Part shown: one piece after another, positions 45,124 through 56,200 of the stretch
How positions within the stretch are numbered: position 1 is the first letter of the stretch
How the letters are laid out: the number at the start of each line of letters is the position of its first letter
Assembly (NCBI GenBank): GCA_019022495.1
Contig: JAFEKR010000001.1
Location: 4,526,001-4,590,000 of the forward strand
Reading direction: 5' to 3'
Source of the DNA: Epichloe hybrida
Lineage: Eukaryota; Ascomycota; Sordariomycetes; Hypocreales; Clavicipitaceae
Length of the DNA: 64,000 nt
Made by a program: the position numbers and the translations under genes
The notes under the pieces: generated by a model
Database searches by the model: none
What the model saw: the letters and a program-made list of their open reading frames with translations, nothing else
What the model was told of the DNA's origin: nothing

Positions 45124-45485
45124 TGAATAGAGCGAACCATGAAACGTTGATTGATGTACGCGGGTATGTGGGGAAGGGAAGGTGACGAGGCGTCGAGATA
45201 AAAAATACGGGGCGACAGCAACAGAGCCTTCATATCACATGGACGGCTAACATGAACACAAAGCATGAGCACAAAGTGTGGAACATGGACGGCTAACATG
45301 CACACAAAGCATGAGCACAAAGTGTGGAATTCAACTTTGTCATGACGTGTGCCCTGTGCCGCTGCTTCAAAACCCAGTTATCCCGAGTGAGCACCATGTA
45401 GTCTAGTCCGTAAGGGGGGGGGAACCCGAATCCTTCCCGCTAAAATTGTACACTTCTACACGCAGCAAGGCGTCGTCTACGCGCT
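45124..45485. other. Convergent 3' spacer with a 46-bp direct duplication
   Basis: Between the DnaJ stop and the permease stop. It contains the 46-bp tandem pair at 45238-45329 and an 8-G run at about 45414-45421. No gene. Confidence 0.6.
45238..45329. repeat. Tandem duplication, 46 bp x 2
   Basis: 45238-45283 and 45284-45329 are copies beginning CATGGACGGCTAACATG and ending AGTGTGGAA. They differ at a single position (A/C). It lies just past the DnaJ stop codon, probably in its 3' UTR. Confidence 0.95.
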
Positions 45486-46995
45486 CTAACACAGGAATTT
45501 ATACACCCTTTTCCATCTTGGCCATGCCGCCCTCTCCTCCACCTCCTGCAGATGCAGAACATGAACATTGTATACCCTCCGGCCCGTGTCGACGTCCACT
45601 TTCCTAGCGCGTATGTACCGCGTGCTGTACACCAACTTGTGCCCGACGTAGCAGATAATGACGGCAGCCACGCCCATGAGCTTCAGCGCGGCGTTCTTGA
45701 GCACGTCCGCGCTCGACGTCCTCGCGTAGTGGATCGGGAAAGCGGCCACCCAGATCTGAGCCATGATGGTGAGGACGTTCAGGACGAGGCCCAGGAGGGA
45801 ACCCTTGACACCGAGCGTGGACCGGTAGGGCAGGTCGCCTTCGCTCCGCCCGCGGAGCTTCCACGCGCGGCGGAACTGGATGTGGCAGGCGCAGATGGTG
45901 CCCCATGTGAAGATGCCCGAGAGGCCGCCTATGGCGGTCATCCAGTCGATTATGCGGTCGCGCTGCGACAGCTCGGCGAGGTAGCCCAGGAGGCCGACGG
46001 CGGCGGCCAGGGCAATGGCGACGAGGGGCCGGCCCCTGCGGTCGATGTAGGCTAAGAAGCCGGGGGCGAGACGGAGGGTGGCCAGTGCGGCGAGGGTCCG
46101 GGAGGATCCGAAGACGGCCGAGTTGCCTACGGAGAGGACGGCGATGAGAATGACTGCGTTGATGAGAGATGGGAACACCTGCAGGCCTGCTTCTTGGAAG
46201 GCGATGACGAGGGGCGAGGCGTTGGCATCGTTCTTGACGGCTCCGCCGTCGTTGTCGCTGCCGCCGCCGTACGCGAGCCGTTTGTCGTTGTAGGGGACGA
46301 GGATGCCGATGAGGAGCACCACGCTCAGGTAGAAGAGGGAGATTCTCCAAAACACCTGCTTGATGGCCATGGGCATGGACTTGCGCGGGTTCGCCGTCTC
46401 GGCCGCCGCCAGACCCATGAGCTCGGTGCCGCTGAATGCAAAGGCCGCGCTGAGAAGGACGCTGCAGAAGCCTTTGAAGCCGTTTGTGAAGGCGCCTGGA
46501 TCGCGCCAGTACTCGAAACCAATGTATCCTCGTTCAGGAGTTCCAGCACAGTTTAGAATGATGCCGAATAAGCTGGTTACGGGGGGAGGAGGGGGTTGGC
46601 AGAATAACGTCAATATTCAATTTTTTTTAAAGCCATCTTGGATGAGGGTGAACAACAGGAAAGGGAAGGGAAATGCTTTTTTTTTCCTCTTTGGCAGGGG
46701 GATTCTCGGGTCCACTACTTACATGAAGCCAATGATGGCTGTGATTTTGATCACGGCAAACACGTACTCTGCTTCGCCGTACGTCTTGATGCCAAGCATG
46801 TTGATGGTGACGATGAGGGCTATGAAGAGTGTGACGAATATGGCGCGGGGGAGGGACTTGTTCCAGAAGCCGACGACTTCTGAGGCTGCGATGACTTCGA
46901 CGGGGAGGGATATGAGCCATTGCAGGGCGTAGCTATACTTTGTTAGAGTTGGATTCTCGTCGAGATGAGAAGAAGAGAAGAGAAGAGAAAGAATA

Positions 46996-47026
<31 letters not shown>

Positions 47027-47563
47027 TGAAACGTACTTCCAGCCAAGTGCGAAACCCCACGAAGGGTCCAAGAACCGTGTCGCCCAAGAGGAGAAGGAGC
47101 CGGCAATGGGGAAAACCACAGCCAATTCGCCCAAAGCATGACATGTGCAATACATGTTGATTCCGACGACGGTGAAGGCAAGGAGCATCGAAGCAGGCCC
47201 CCCCGTCGCCAGAGCCTGGCCCGTCATGATGAACAAGCCGGTTCCTATCGAGCCGCTAATCGCAATCATCTGCAGATGACGCCCCTTCAGCTTCCTCGCC
47301 AGCGCAGAGTGCATGATGTCCGAGCCTATGAACTGGCAATTCTCTTCGTCGATGCTCCTGTAGCCCAGGCTATTCACGGGCGTCAGGGCGTTATCCGGAA
47401 AAAAAGGATCGCCCTTGTTGCGCTTGAAGTCCTCCAGCAGCAGCCTCATGGTCCGCAGCTGCTGGTGGTGGCTGCGGGATGCAGATCGTCCATGGCCGCC
47501 GTCGTCTGCCTCGCACAGCTCGATTGCGTCGTCGGGCAAGCTCGAGTTCATGCCGAATGTCAT
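45486..47563 (-). CDS. Amino acid permease, APC superfamily (YAT-like)
   Basis: Exons in coding order: 47563-47037, 46932-46723, 46572-45486 (607 aa); phases agree. The N-terminus is hydrophilic. The first membrane segment carries the family motif ISGSIGTGLFIMTGQALATG (residues about 95-115), followed by GGPASMLLAFTVVG. Later motifs are ALGWNYALQWLISLPVEV, the GIILNCAGTPERGYIG loop and FSGTELMGLAAAETANPRKS. There are about twelve membrane spans, and the cytosolic tail ends YKFLC. Intron 1 contains a (TA)n run at 46992-47027. It should be a plasma-membrane H+/amino-acid symporter; substrate cannot be read from sequence. A second upstream start in the first exon (MNSSLPDD, four codons in) is possible. 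Confidence 0.9.
46992..47027. repeat. (TA)n microsatellite inside permease intron 1
   Basis: About eighteen TA steps with one G interruption. They lie wholly in the predicted 104-nt intron (46933-47036), where length change would affect splicing rather than reading frame. Confidence 0.9.
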
Positions 47564-48334
47564 CCTGCCGATCCTGCCGCCTCTTGGCCGGACGCTTGCC
47601 GCGCCTCATGAGGATACTGGGAGACGGGGAATGTTACGTTTATGGTGAGGGAAGAGAGAGAGGGAGACGAATGGATGAATGGATGAAAGTGGCGTGGGGC
47701 GACACGGGATGGTGGAATGGGAATGGTGACTACAGCACCCAAGACAATCTTCTGCACAGGTCTCTTCCAGGACGTCTGTGTCGTCGATGCTGAAACAAGT
47801 TGTCGATGATGCAAACCAGACGGGGTCTCGTCGCTCGCTTATCGGGAGACCCCCGCCAGTGCCACCAGTTGCCACCAGTGCCACCAGTTGCCACCAGTGC
47901 CACCAGGCCCACCACCGACTGAGTCCATCCAGCAACAGCCCCTCGTGCAACCGCGTTTCACCTTGGACTGCGCTGTCTCATCTGGAGGAAGCGCGAGCCC
48001 AGCCGTGTCACCACAAACATGCATGCACCTCCCACTCCCCCCCCATCCATCCCCATCCATCCTCTCCTTTTAATGCTTCTCTCCCCGGCCCTCGCTTCTG
48101 GTCTCCCTCTCGCAACACAGGCACCGCCACGCCAGAGGGTACGAAGACGGTGTTTGAGTGTGCCCGAGTGTATGGGAACAGACATTGAGAGAGCATGTTG
48201 CGAAAAAAGTGTATTTATTTACCAAAAGATCCATCAAAGATGAACAGAAACTAGTTGAAACCTACCCCTTGGACCGCAAAATCAGCCATCGTTACTTCCT
48301 TCGTACGTCGTTCGTAAACATGATTGGTCCCACG
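47564..48334. other. Spacer upstream of the permease gene
   Basis: Probably the permease promoter and leader. Contains the repeat at 47855-47912 (GCCACCAGT units, period about 19 bp). Nothing else is seen. Confidence 0.55.
47855..47912. repeat. GCCACCAGT repeat, period about 19 bp
   Basis: GCCACCAGT and GCCACCAGTT alternate five times in a row. The array is non-coding and lies in the leader or promoter of the permease gene. Confidence 0.85.
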
Positions 48335-51300
48335 TCATCTTCGTGTCCCACGTCTTCTCCTCCTATCATTATACTCTTCGTCGTCATCTTCGTGAAACCC
48401 TTGCCCATCATGTTTTTGGTGAGTGCTTCTTCCTTGGCTTTCGGTCCCCGAAAGAAGGCCTGACCCCAGTACGTCTCCTAGCACGCCCATCCAACTCTTC
48501 TGGCCATCCAGTGCGCTGGTCAAGCTCCTCACAAGCCGTTCTACGGCCTCGCCATCCGTCCCGCCAACTTGCCATGCTCCTCGGATGTCCCATCCCCCGG
48601 GGCGCTGACGTTCCCGACGGAAAGTGCCTTGTCTTGTGGTCCACCTGTCCTGGCTTGTGGCCCCTTGGTCAAGTGGCCTTCCCTGGTGGTCGAAACGATC
48701 TGGCAGGTCTTCGATGTCGTCGGAGGCATTCGAGGCTGAGTCATCCCAAGATGGTTTGTTCCGGTGGACCAAGGGACGAGAGGACGTCGGGGCGGATGAC
48801 CGACGATGATGTAGATTGGGGCGCAGTAATTCTCTGGCGTGACTGCGGTTGTCATCGTCCTCGTTGTTCCGCGGGTCCGGCTCATCACCAAGCCGGGATG
48901 TCTCCCCTTGCGAAGCCTCGGCTTGTTCCCTGCGATGCCTTTCCATCGTCTGAGAACTCTTTGGCGAGAGTGGGATGAATAATACCGACTTGGAAGCCGT
49001 CGGTGGGTCGGTATTGGTACGAGAACGATGCGGCCACTTTACACCATCTAAAAGAAAAAGAAAAAGAGAGAGATAAGTCAGCTTTTCTTGTTCTGCTTGC
49101 CGTTGTAGACGCAGTGCCGCTCCTCGCTGCCAAGGTACCATGGACGCACCATTTCCTTCGTCTTTTACGGGGCTTTCTCGACTTCGGATTTGTTCACTCA
49201 CATGGTCTGGTGGTCGATATCCACCAGTCGTCGGTGGCGGGCCTGCTGGGGGCGGAGGTGGTCCCGAGCGCGGACCACGAGGCGGATACTCGGATCTGAA
49301 ATCTGGCTCGGGTGGCGGCGGAGGACCAGCTGGTGGAGGCGGCGGCGGCGGCGGCGGCGGCGCATATCCTGTGTAGTCTTGCGGTACGTAGGCTTGGTAC
49401 CCGGCATTGTTCGCAGGAGCACCGCCGTAAGAGTCGGGATAAGGAGTATAATTGGCTCCGCTGGCCATGGGAGGAGGACCTCCGGGAGTGGGAGGATAGG
49501 GAGGATAGTAGGCACCGCCAGAAGCAGTGGGGGGGGAATGCGGTCGCCGGCCCGAATCATCGAAAAAGTAGTCTCTGCTTGAGTCTCCATCATGGCCTAT
49601 AAGCAGCGAAAAGGTGGGAGCGAGGTTAGTTCACCGGGTGTTCGGGAAAAGGCTATTTGGTCGCCAAGGTGTCGGTCATGGTGGGTTTCAACATACGTCT
49701 TCCATCGTCATCTCTGTCCCTGTCCCTCCTGTCCCTCCTGTCCCTCCTGTCTTGATCCGTTTTATCATGTCTGGCCTTGAATTCCTTGATACCGATCGCG
49801 GCAGCACCGGCAGCTGCCATGTCTCTGAGCCTGCTCTTGCTTCGCTTTCTTTCGTGCTGATCGTCCGAGCCAGAAGCCGAGACGGACCGATCCCGTCTCC
49901 TTCGCCTGCGTTGTTCGTGTCGCCTCTCTTCCGCTTCTGAATCGGCGACGTCTTCAGGAGCCGCGTTTCTCCGCGACTCTCTGTACAAAGGATCGGTTCC
50001 GTACTCAACTAAGCCTAGCTCAGGATCAGCGCCGGACGGCGAATAAGGGGATCGTGTAATCGACCTCGACCTGCTCCGGTGCCTACTCCCACTCAGGCTC
50101 CTGCCTCTGCCTCTGCCTCTGCCTCTGCCTCTGCCTCTGCCTCTGCTTCTCGAGTCACGACGGCGGTCATCGTCGCCGCCCTCGCTTAGATCGCGCGTGC
50201 CTTCCTTCTTCTCCTGGTGGTTCTTCCATAGCTTGTTAGCAACACCGGCGGCGGCGGCAACCCCTCCGATCTCGGCTACGCGACGTATTCGAGACTTGCT
50301 TCTGGAGCGGCTGCTGCCTCGGGACTTGGATCTGGACTTGTCACGGAAGTGTTTGACGATGCCAGCCGTCGCAGCTGTTCCTAGAACGGCCTTGGCCGCC
50401 GTTGACAAGCTGCGTCGCCGACTCTTGCTGCGCGTCGTCAAGCGAGAGGAGCGAGATACAGACCTTGAGTAGTCGTCACCCGAGTAATGGCCTCGGGTAC
50501 GGCTTCGCCCACGATGAGCCTCCTCCCTGTCAATCTTGTTCGTCTGGAAGTACTTGGCGGCACCTGCAGCCGCCAATGCCACAGCTCCATAGGCAAGCCC
50601 CTTCTTGATCAGATGGTGAGGGTCCGGTGACCCTTCGCGACTGTCATGTCCAAACCTGTCTCCGTAGGCACTATGGGCACGGCGAGCCACTTCCGTGCCT
50701 AGAGCTCCGAGGGCAGCACCAGCCAGAACTTTGCGGCCACGGTTTTCAGGCAAGTCACCATAGGCATCGCGGCGGCTGCTGAGCAGTGCGGAGATTCCGG
50801 CGCCGGCAAGAGCGCCCTCGGCGAGGTGTCGCTTGTGATGAGGGCTCTCGCTGCTGTCCCTCCGGACTGTGCGACGATAGTAAAATTCATCGTCGTCGCT
50901 GTAGTAGTAGTCGTCATCTCGTCGAGGTCGGCGACGCTCGTGGCGAGTCATGGCATACTCCCGTTCTCGGTCGCCCCGATAGGGACCAACCTCTCTGCGT
51001 TCACGGCGATAATAATAGTCGTCTTCGTAAGGGTCCCGTTCTCTACGGACCATTTCGCGGTTCATCATTTCTCTATCGCGGACAACCATGACGCCTGGTG
51101 ATTGGCGGGGCAGGATGACGGGGGCTGGCGGAGCATCCTGTACAAAAATCCTCTGTGGCTCGGTTGATTTTTGACGGATGATGACTGGTGCGGGAGGAGG
51201 AGATTGGGGAACATAATACTCTGTTTCCTTGCGATATCGTTCAACGTCGTGGCCGTGGGTGCCGTCGAAGCGCTCCTCGACCCTTTTCTCCACCCTCACA

Positions 51301-51689
51301 TCCTCGACGGGAGGCCCGTGGTGGGAGCGCTTGTCCCATTCCCTGTCCGTCGTCTCTTTGCTCTCGTACACAGTGATGCGGGCTCTGTCTGCGTCCCTAT
51401 GTGCATCGCGTTCGTCTTTCTCGTAGAAGGCAGGTCGTGATCGGTCTCCGTCGAACGGCTCAAAGTTGGAGCGCGGTCGATCGGCAGTTGGCGGAAGAGG
51501 ACGCTGCGCATCGAGCACGTCGCCAGGGTTTCGTCCAGAGTATCTGGAGCGGCGATCATCATCGAACTCGACTCTTTCAATTCGTTCAAGACGCTCATTG
51601 TTCCTATCAGGCGCAACCTTGTATCTAGTCACTGTGGTTCGTCTGTAGCGATCGTCGTCAGAATCGCTGTCCCGGTAGTATCTGGACAT
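48335..51689 (-). CDS. Arg/Ser/Gly-rich fungal protein (DUF3824-like), function unknown
   Basis: Exons in coding order: 51689-49697, 49596-49150, 49047-48335 (1050 aa). The N-terminus is very Asp/Arg/Tyr-rich (MSRYYRDSDSDDDRYRR). Alanine/glycine-rich hydrophobic patches (LAEGALAGAGISALL, GRKVLAGAALGALG, KKGLAYGAVALAAAGAAKYF, AEIGGVAAAAGVANKLW) alternate with RS/RG-rich stretches. This layout is typical of the fungal DUF3824 family. An Arg-Gly run comes from a hexamer repeat (50101-50148). Exon 2 encodes a Pro-rich part with ten consecutive prolines. The last intron (49048-49149, 102 nt, GTGCGT donor, long pyrimidine tract, TAG acceptor) is in frame, so retention would also give an open product. 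The exact C-terminus is less certain. Neither localisation nor function can be inferred safely. Confidence 0.72.
50101..50148. repeat. Coding hexamer repeat (CTGCCT on + strand)
   Basis: Eight copies in the DUF3824-like gene, read as AGAGGC on the coding strand and giving Arg-Gly pairs. The hexamer is the complement of the one in the DUF3602-like gene. Confidence 0.9.
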
Positions 51690-53220
51690 GGCGTGCAGCA
51701 GTGGAGGGAACGCGGACCGACCCGTCCCGTTGTGCGAGGCGCTTTGGTTAAGGTTTAAGAAGGGGAGTTATGTCGATGCTAACGGAGGGAGATCAAATCA
51801 CACAAGAACAGAACGAGTGCGGAGTAGGCGATGTTGTTTCGAGCTGCTTCGAGCTGCTTCGAGCTGCTTCGAGCGACAGATAGATCACACCACCATATGT
51901 AAGAACTAGAAGGAGGGAGAGGTGGGCAGGTGCTGACGAAACAGAAACAGAAACAGAAACAGGGCTGTCGGACTGCCGGGCTGCAGAGGGGTGGCAAGGT
52001 GCATGTGAGCAGACCCAGCCAGCCATTGGGGGCGGACACTTGGGAATAGATCAGATGACAGGTTTAGTCTGGTGGTGTTGGTGTTGCGAGCGTCTCACGA
52101 GTGTCAATTAACAGGGAAAACCTGTCATTACGTCATGAATACACACATCGTGAAACATGTTTCTACTTGGTGAACCAACTGTGCAAAATTTCTAGCCTGG
52201 TGGCCCGAGAAGTTGCATCCACCATTCATTCATTATTATAGGAGAAAAAACTCAATCAAGGCACATACACATACATACCCGTTGTGGGGGGAAAAATGTA
52301 CCATTCAAAAATGAAATATCAGTCGACAGAGACAGGGTTCGAACCTGCGCACGCGAACGTAATTGATAGCTGATGAGAGGCCTCATTCAAGTCAATCCCC
52401 TTGGACCACTCGGGCACTCTGCCTATCAGACTGATCCTTGTTGGATCTCCATCTCATTAAAATATCCTATGACCTTTTATACATGAGACGAGGTGCTGCT
52501 GACGCACTTCTCAAATAAATGCACTAGCAAGACTCATTTGAGCTACCTCTGCGTTATCATGAAGCACGCCACCTGACTGTCCACTCAGGCCATGCTGGCC
52601 ATTCCCAAACATTGCCAAACGCGTGCCGGCGCTTGCCGTGATTTCATTGTCCTCTGCCGTTCTGATACCCCGTAGACATGGCCACGTGAATTCCAACAGC
52701 GCAGACATCAGAAACGAAGTGCTAGCCATGGTAATTACGCGGAGCACTACCGTTACACAGATCACATCAAAAAAATCAGTCTTGGTCCTGTAAGAAAGCG
52801 ACGCATACATCTCAATCGTACGTCATGCATATGTCCTCATTATAACTTGCCCAGAGCAAGCCCGCTAGATAAGGTATTCCTCAGTGCAAAATGCCTGCTG
52901 AATTTTTGCGTTCGCCCCGGCTGATCAACTTTTGCGATAAAAAAAAAAGAGAAGAAAAAAAAACCCTGCTTTAGCAAACAGAGCAAGACAAAGAAATTTG
53001 AGGGAAGAAAAGGAAACAAAACGCTAATCAGAACATCCAAGATTCACAGATCCAAAATAAACACTAATCGTTAAAGCTCTTATCATTCCACTCTCCCAAG
53101 CTCAATCCTGTGTCGCTTATATGCCATGAACAGTTTCCCGTTTAGGACCCCAAAAAAAAATATGAAAAATGTAATCCGTAGTCCATACTATATGTGAAAT
53201 GACTTTTTCTAGGAGGTGGC
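51690..53220. other. Spacer with a tRNA gene
   Basis: Left part is the DUF3824-like promoter, with a 10-bp repeat (about 51838-51873, TTCGAGCTGC x3) and an (ACAGAA)n tract (about 51942-51960). The tRNA-Ser gene is at 52324-52423. The right part is the 3' flank of the synthetase gene; nothing further is supported. Confidence 0.6.
52324..52423 (-). tRNA. tRNA-Ser(UGA) with an 18-nt intron
   Basis: Folding by eye gives acceptor GGCAGAG/CTCTGTC (one G-U pair) with discriminator G, D-arm CCC..GGG, anticodon stem ATTGA/TCAAT with loop C-T-TGA-A-A, a long variable arm of the class II type (ACG..CGT), and T-arm with loop TTCGAAC. The anticodon TGA reads UCA serine codons. An 18-nt intron (52368-52385) interrupts the loop one base 3' of the anticodon, the standard eukaryotic position. 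A-box (GAGTGGTCC) and B-box (GGTTCGAACC) sequences are present. Confidence 0.93.
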
Positions 53221-56200
53221 TTAAGCTGGAGAGGGAGACTCCCAGTCTGAACCCTCTGAGCTCTCTGAGCTCTCCAGCTTCTTGGCCTCGACCCATGGTC
53301 TGACGGGGTTGCCCATCCAGCGGGTGCCGGCGGGCAGGTTCTCGCCGCGCATCACCAGCGAGGACGGGGCAATGGTGGTGCCTGCTCCGATGGTGGTGGC
53401 TGGGAGGGCGATGGAACGAGGGCCGAGGGTGGCGCCGGCCTCGAGGACGACCTTGTCGAGGCGCATGATTCTGTCGTGGAACAGGTGAGTCTGCAGAACG
53501 GCACGGCGGTTCACGCTGGCGCCGTCTCCAATCTCGCAGAGCTCAGCCTCGGGAAGGTGGTGGCTGTCCAACCAGACTCCATGTCCTATCTTGGCGCCGA
53601 GAGTGCGCATCCACCAGACGAGGAGAGGGGTGCCGTAGAAGTTGCCAATCATCCACGGGACGGCGAGGGACTGGATGAAGGTGTCGGCGAGCTCGTTGCG
53701 CCAGACGAATGAGCTCCACAGGGGGCGATGCATTCCGGCCGTGATGCGTGGGGTGAGGATCCATTTGACGGCCGTGGTGAGGAACAGGGCGAAGAAGCCA
53801 GCAGAGAACATCATGGCGGGGCCGGCGAGAATGGCTTGCCAGTAGCCAAACGTGTTCAGAATCCATAGATAGCCCGTGGCGATGCCCGTGGCCAACATGC
53901 CACTGATCAGCAGGGGCGTCAGTCTGCAAAGCTCAATCAACCCCCTGAAGATGACGAGTCGGGTAGGAGGCTTGAAAGTGAGCGAGTCATCGACCTGAAT
54001 GTCCTGCTTTCGGGGCAGCGAGATGGCCGGGCGACCGAGCCACGATGAGCCAGCCTCCATGTCGTGGGGGGCGGTACCGAGCACGCCGACCAAGGATCGC
54101 TCAGGAACGTGAACGCCAGGGTCGACGATGCCAGAGTTTCCGACAAACGCCTTCTCACCGACAGATGATGGGCCAACGCGGATAAAGCCGCGGCAGAGTT
54201 CAAAGGGCGACAGCACGACGTCGTCGGCAAGGAAAGCGCCGTCCTCGACAGTCAGGAGGGAAGGGATCGCAATGATGGTGGAAGCCTCGACATATTTGCC
54301 GATGCGAGCACCAAACAAGCGCAGCCAAGTCGGCGTGATCAGGCTCGCGAAGACGGGGAACATGGTGGCGCGGACTTGCGTCATGGTGCCGTGCGTGATC
54401 CACGCTGCCCAGGCGGCGGTACTGTGCCATGAATAGGAGCCAGGACGGAGGAAGATGCTGGCCAGGCGGACGAACATGACACTCGTTGCGACGTACAGGA
54501 AGATGCCGAGAACGATACCAGGAGCAGAAAACTTGATGATGGTGATGACCAGATTGTGGAAGTCGCTGTAGTCGCGGACCAAGATGGGCGTCAGGGCCAA
54601 TGTAGGGGCGGCAGGAATGATTGGCAAGAAGTCAAGGATGAGAAGTGTGAGGGTGTATCGAAGTCCGGAGAAGAAGCTTCGCTCGTTCATGTATGCCTTC
54701 TCGTCCGCAGAGGGGGTGACATCGGGGCCGGCAACGGTACCCTCAACCACGGTACCGCCCTCAACGGTGGCGTAGGGCTCAATGACTGTGCCAGGCATCA
54801 GAGTCGATCGATGACCGACGACTGCACCCGCACCAACTGTGATGAATCCAATGTGCAAGAAATCACCGTCGAGCCACCAACCTGCGGTATCAACTTCAGG
54901 CTCGACTGAGCAACCGTCGCCGAAGCTGGCGAGACCTGTGATTGGAGGGAGACCATGGAACTGGACGTCTTTGCCAACATGGCAGCCCAGGAGCCGTGCG
55001 TAGCGACGAACCCATTGCGTTCCGGCAATGGCACCGATGTTTCCCATGGCAGCAAACCGCTCAGCACCCCAGAGACGAAGATGGGTACCGCCACCACGTC
55101 TGTACGTGCCAGGCTTGATTCCCCACGTGAGTAGACGTGAGCCCAGCGCTGTGGTGATCAAGCGGCCGGGGAAGGTCATGAAGACGGCCCAAATGACGGC
55201 AATCAGCCACCAGGGAAGAGGGTTCACGCCTGCCCACGAGTTTGGGCCCAGGCGCAGGGCGAAGAACTTCTTCATGGCGGAGACGCCGGCAAGCCATCGC
55301 CCAGAGTTGAAGGTGATCTCGCAGATGAGAATGCAGGCCTGAACGAACATGACCCAGCGTGCGGTTGGCCTGACCACACGATCCTCCTGCTTGGTGCCGG
55401 CCAGGTCGTCCACGCGCGCAGCCATGGCTGACAGGATGGGGTACTCGTAGATGTCGGCGACGGACATGGTGGGAGCGCGCTGCCTCAATTGCGACACGAG
55501 CTGAGCGGCAGCCAAGCTGGTGCCGCCGATGTCGAAGAAGTCGGAATCAGGAGAAGCGGGAACGCCAATGACTCGGCGCCATTGCTCGGCGAGCCAAGCG
55601 GTGGTACCGTGAATGGGCTGGGCATCAACGTGCGAGGAGGCTGGTGGTGGCCAGGGCAAGGCCTTTCGGTCGACCTTGCCGGAGGTGCGAACTGGAATAT
55701 TGTCGACTGTGACGATCATGGGAACCAGGGTGGCAGGCAGCAGACGGCGAAGAATGCCACGATCATTGGCTTGCGGAGCGCTTGTGCGAACGACGTAGCC
55801 AACGAGGACCTGGTTTCCAGTCTCACTGCGGCGGATAGTGGTGGCACCGGCGCTGACACCGGGTAGGGTCATGAGCGCAGCATCAATCTCGCCGAGTTCG
55901 ATGCGGCGACCACCCAGTTTGATCTGTTCATCGTTGCGACCTACAAAGAAGAGGCCCTCCTTCTCGGCGCGAACCAGGTCGCCACTTCGGTAAGCGCGCT
56001 CGCCGCCGAAGCAGGCTGCTGGCGCGAACTTGACCGCGTCCTTCTCAGGGTCAAGGTATCGCGCCATGCCAACACCGCCAATGACCAACTCCCCCTCCTC
56101 GCCCCATTTGACCGTGTTGCCCTCGGCATCCACGACGGCGAGCTTCCATCCGGCGAGAGGAAGGCCGATGGCCACCGGCTGTCCGGCGACGAGCGGGGCG

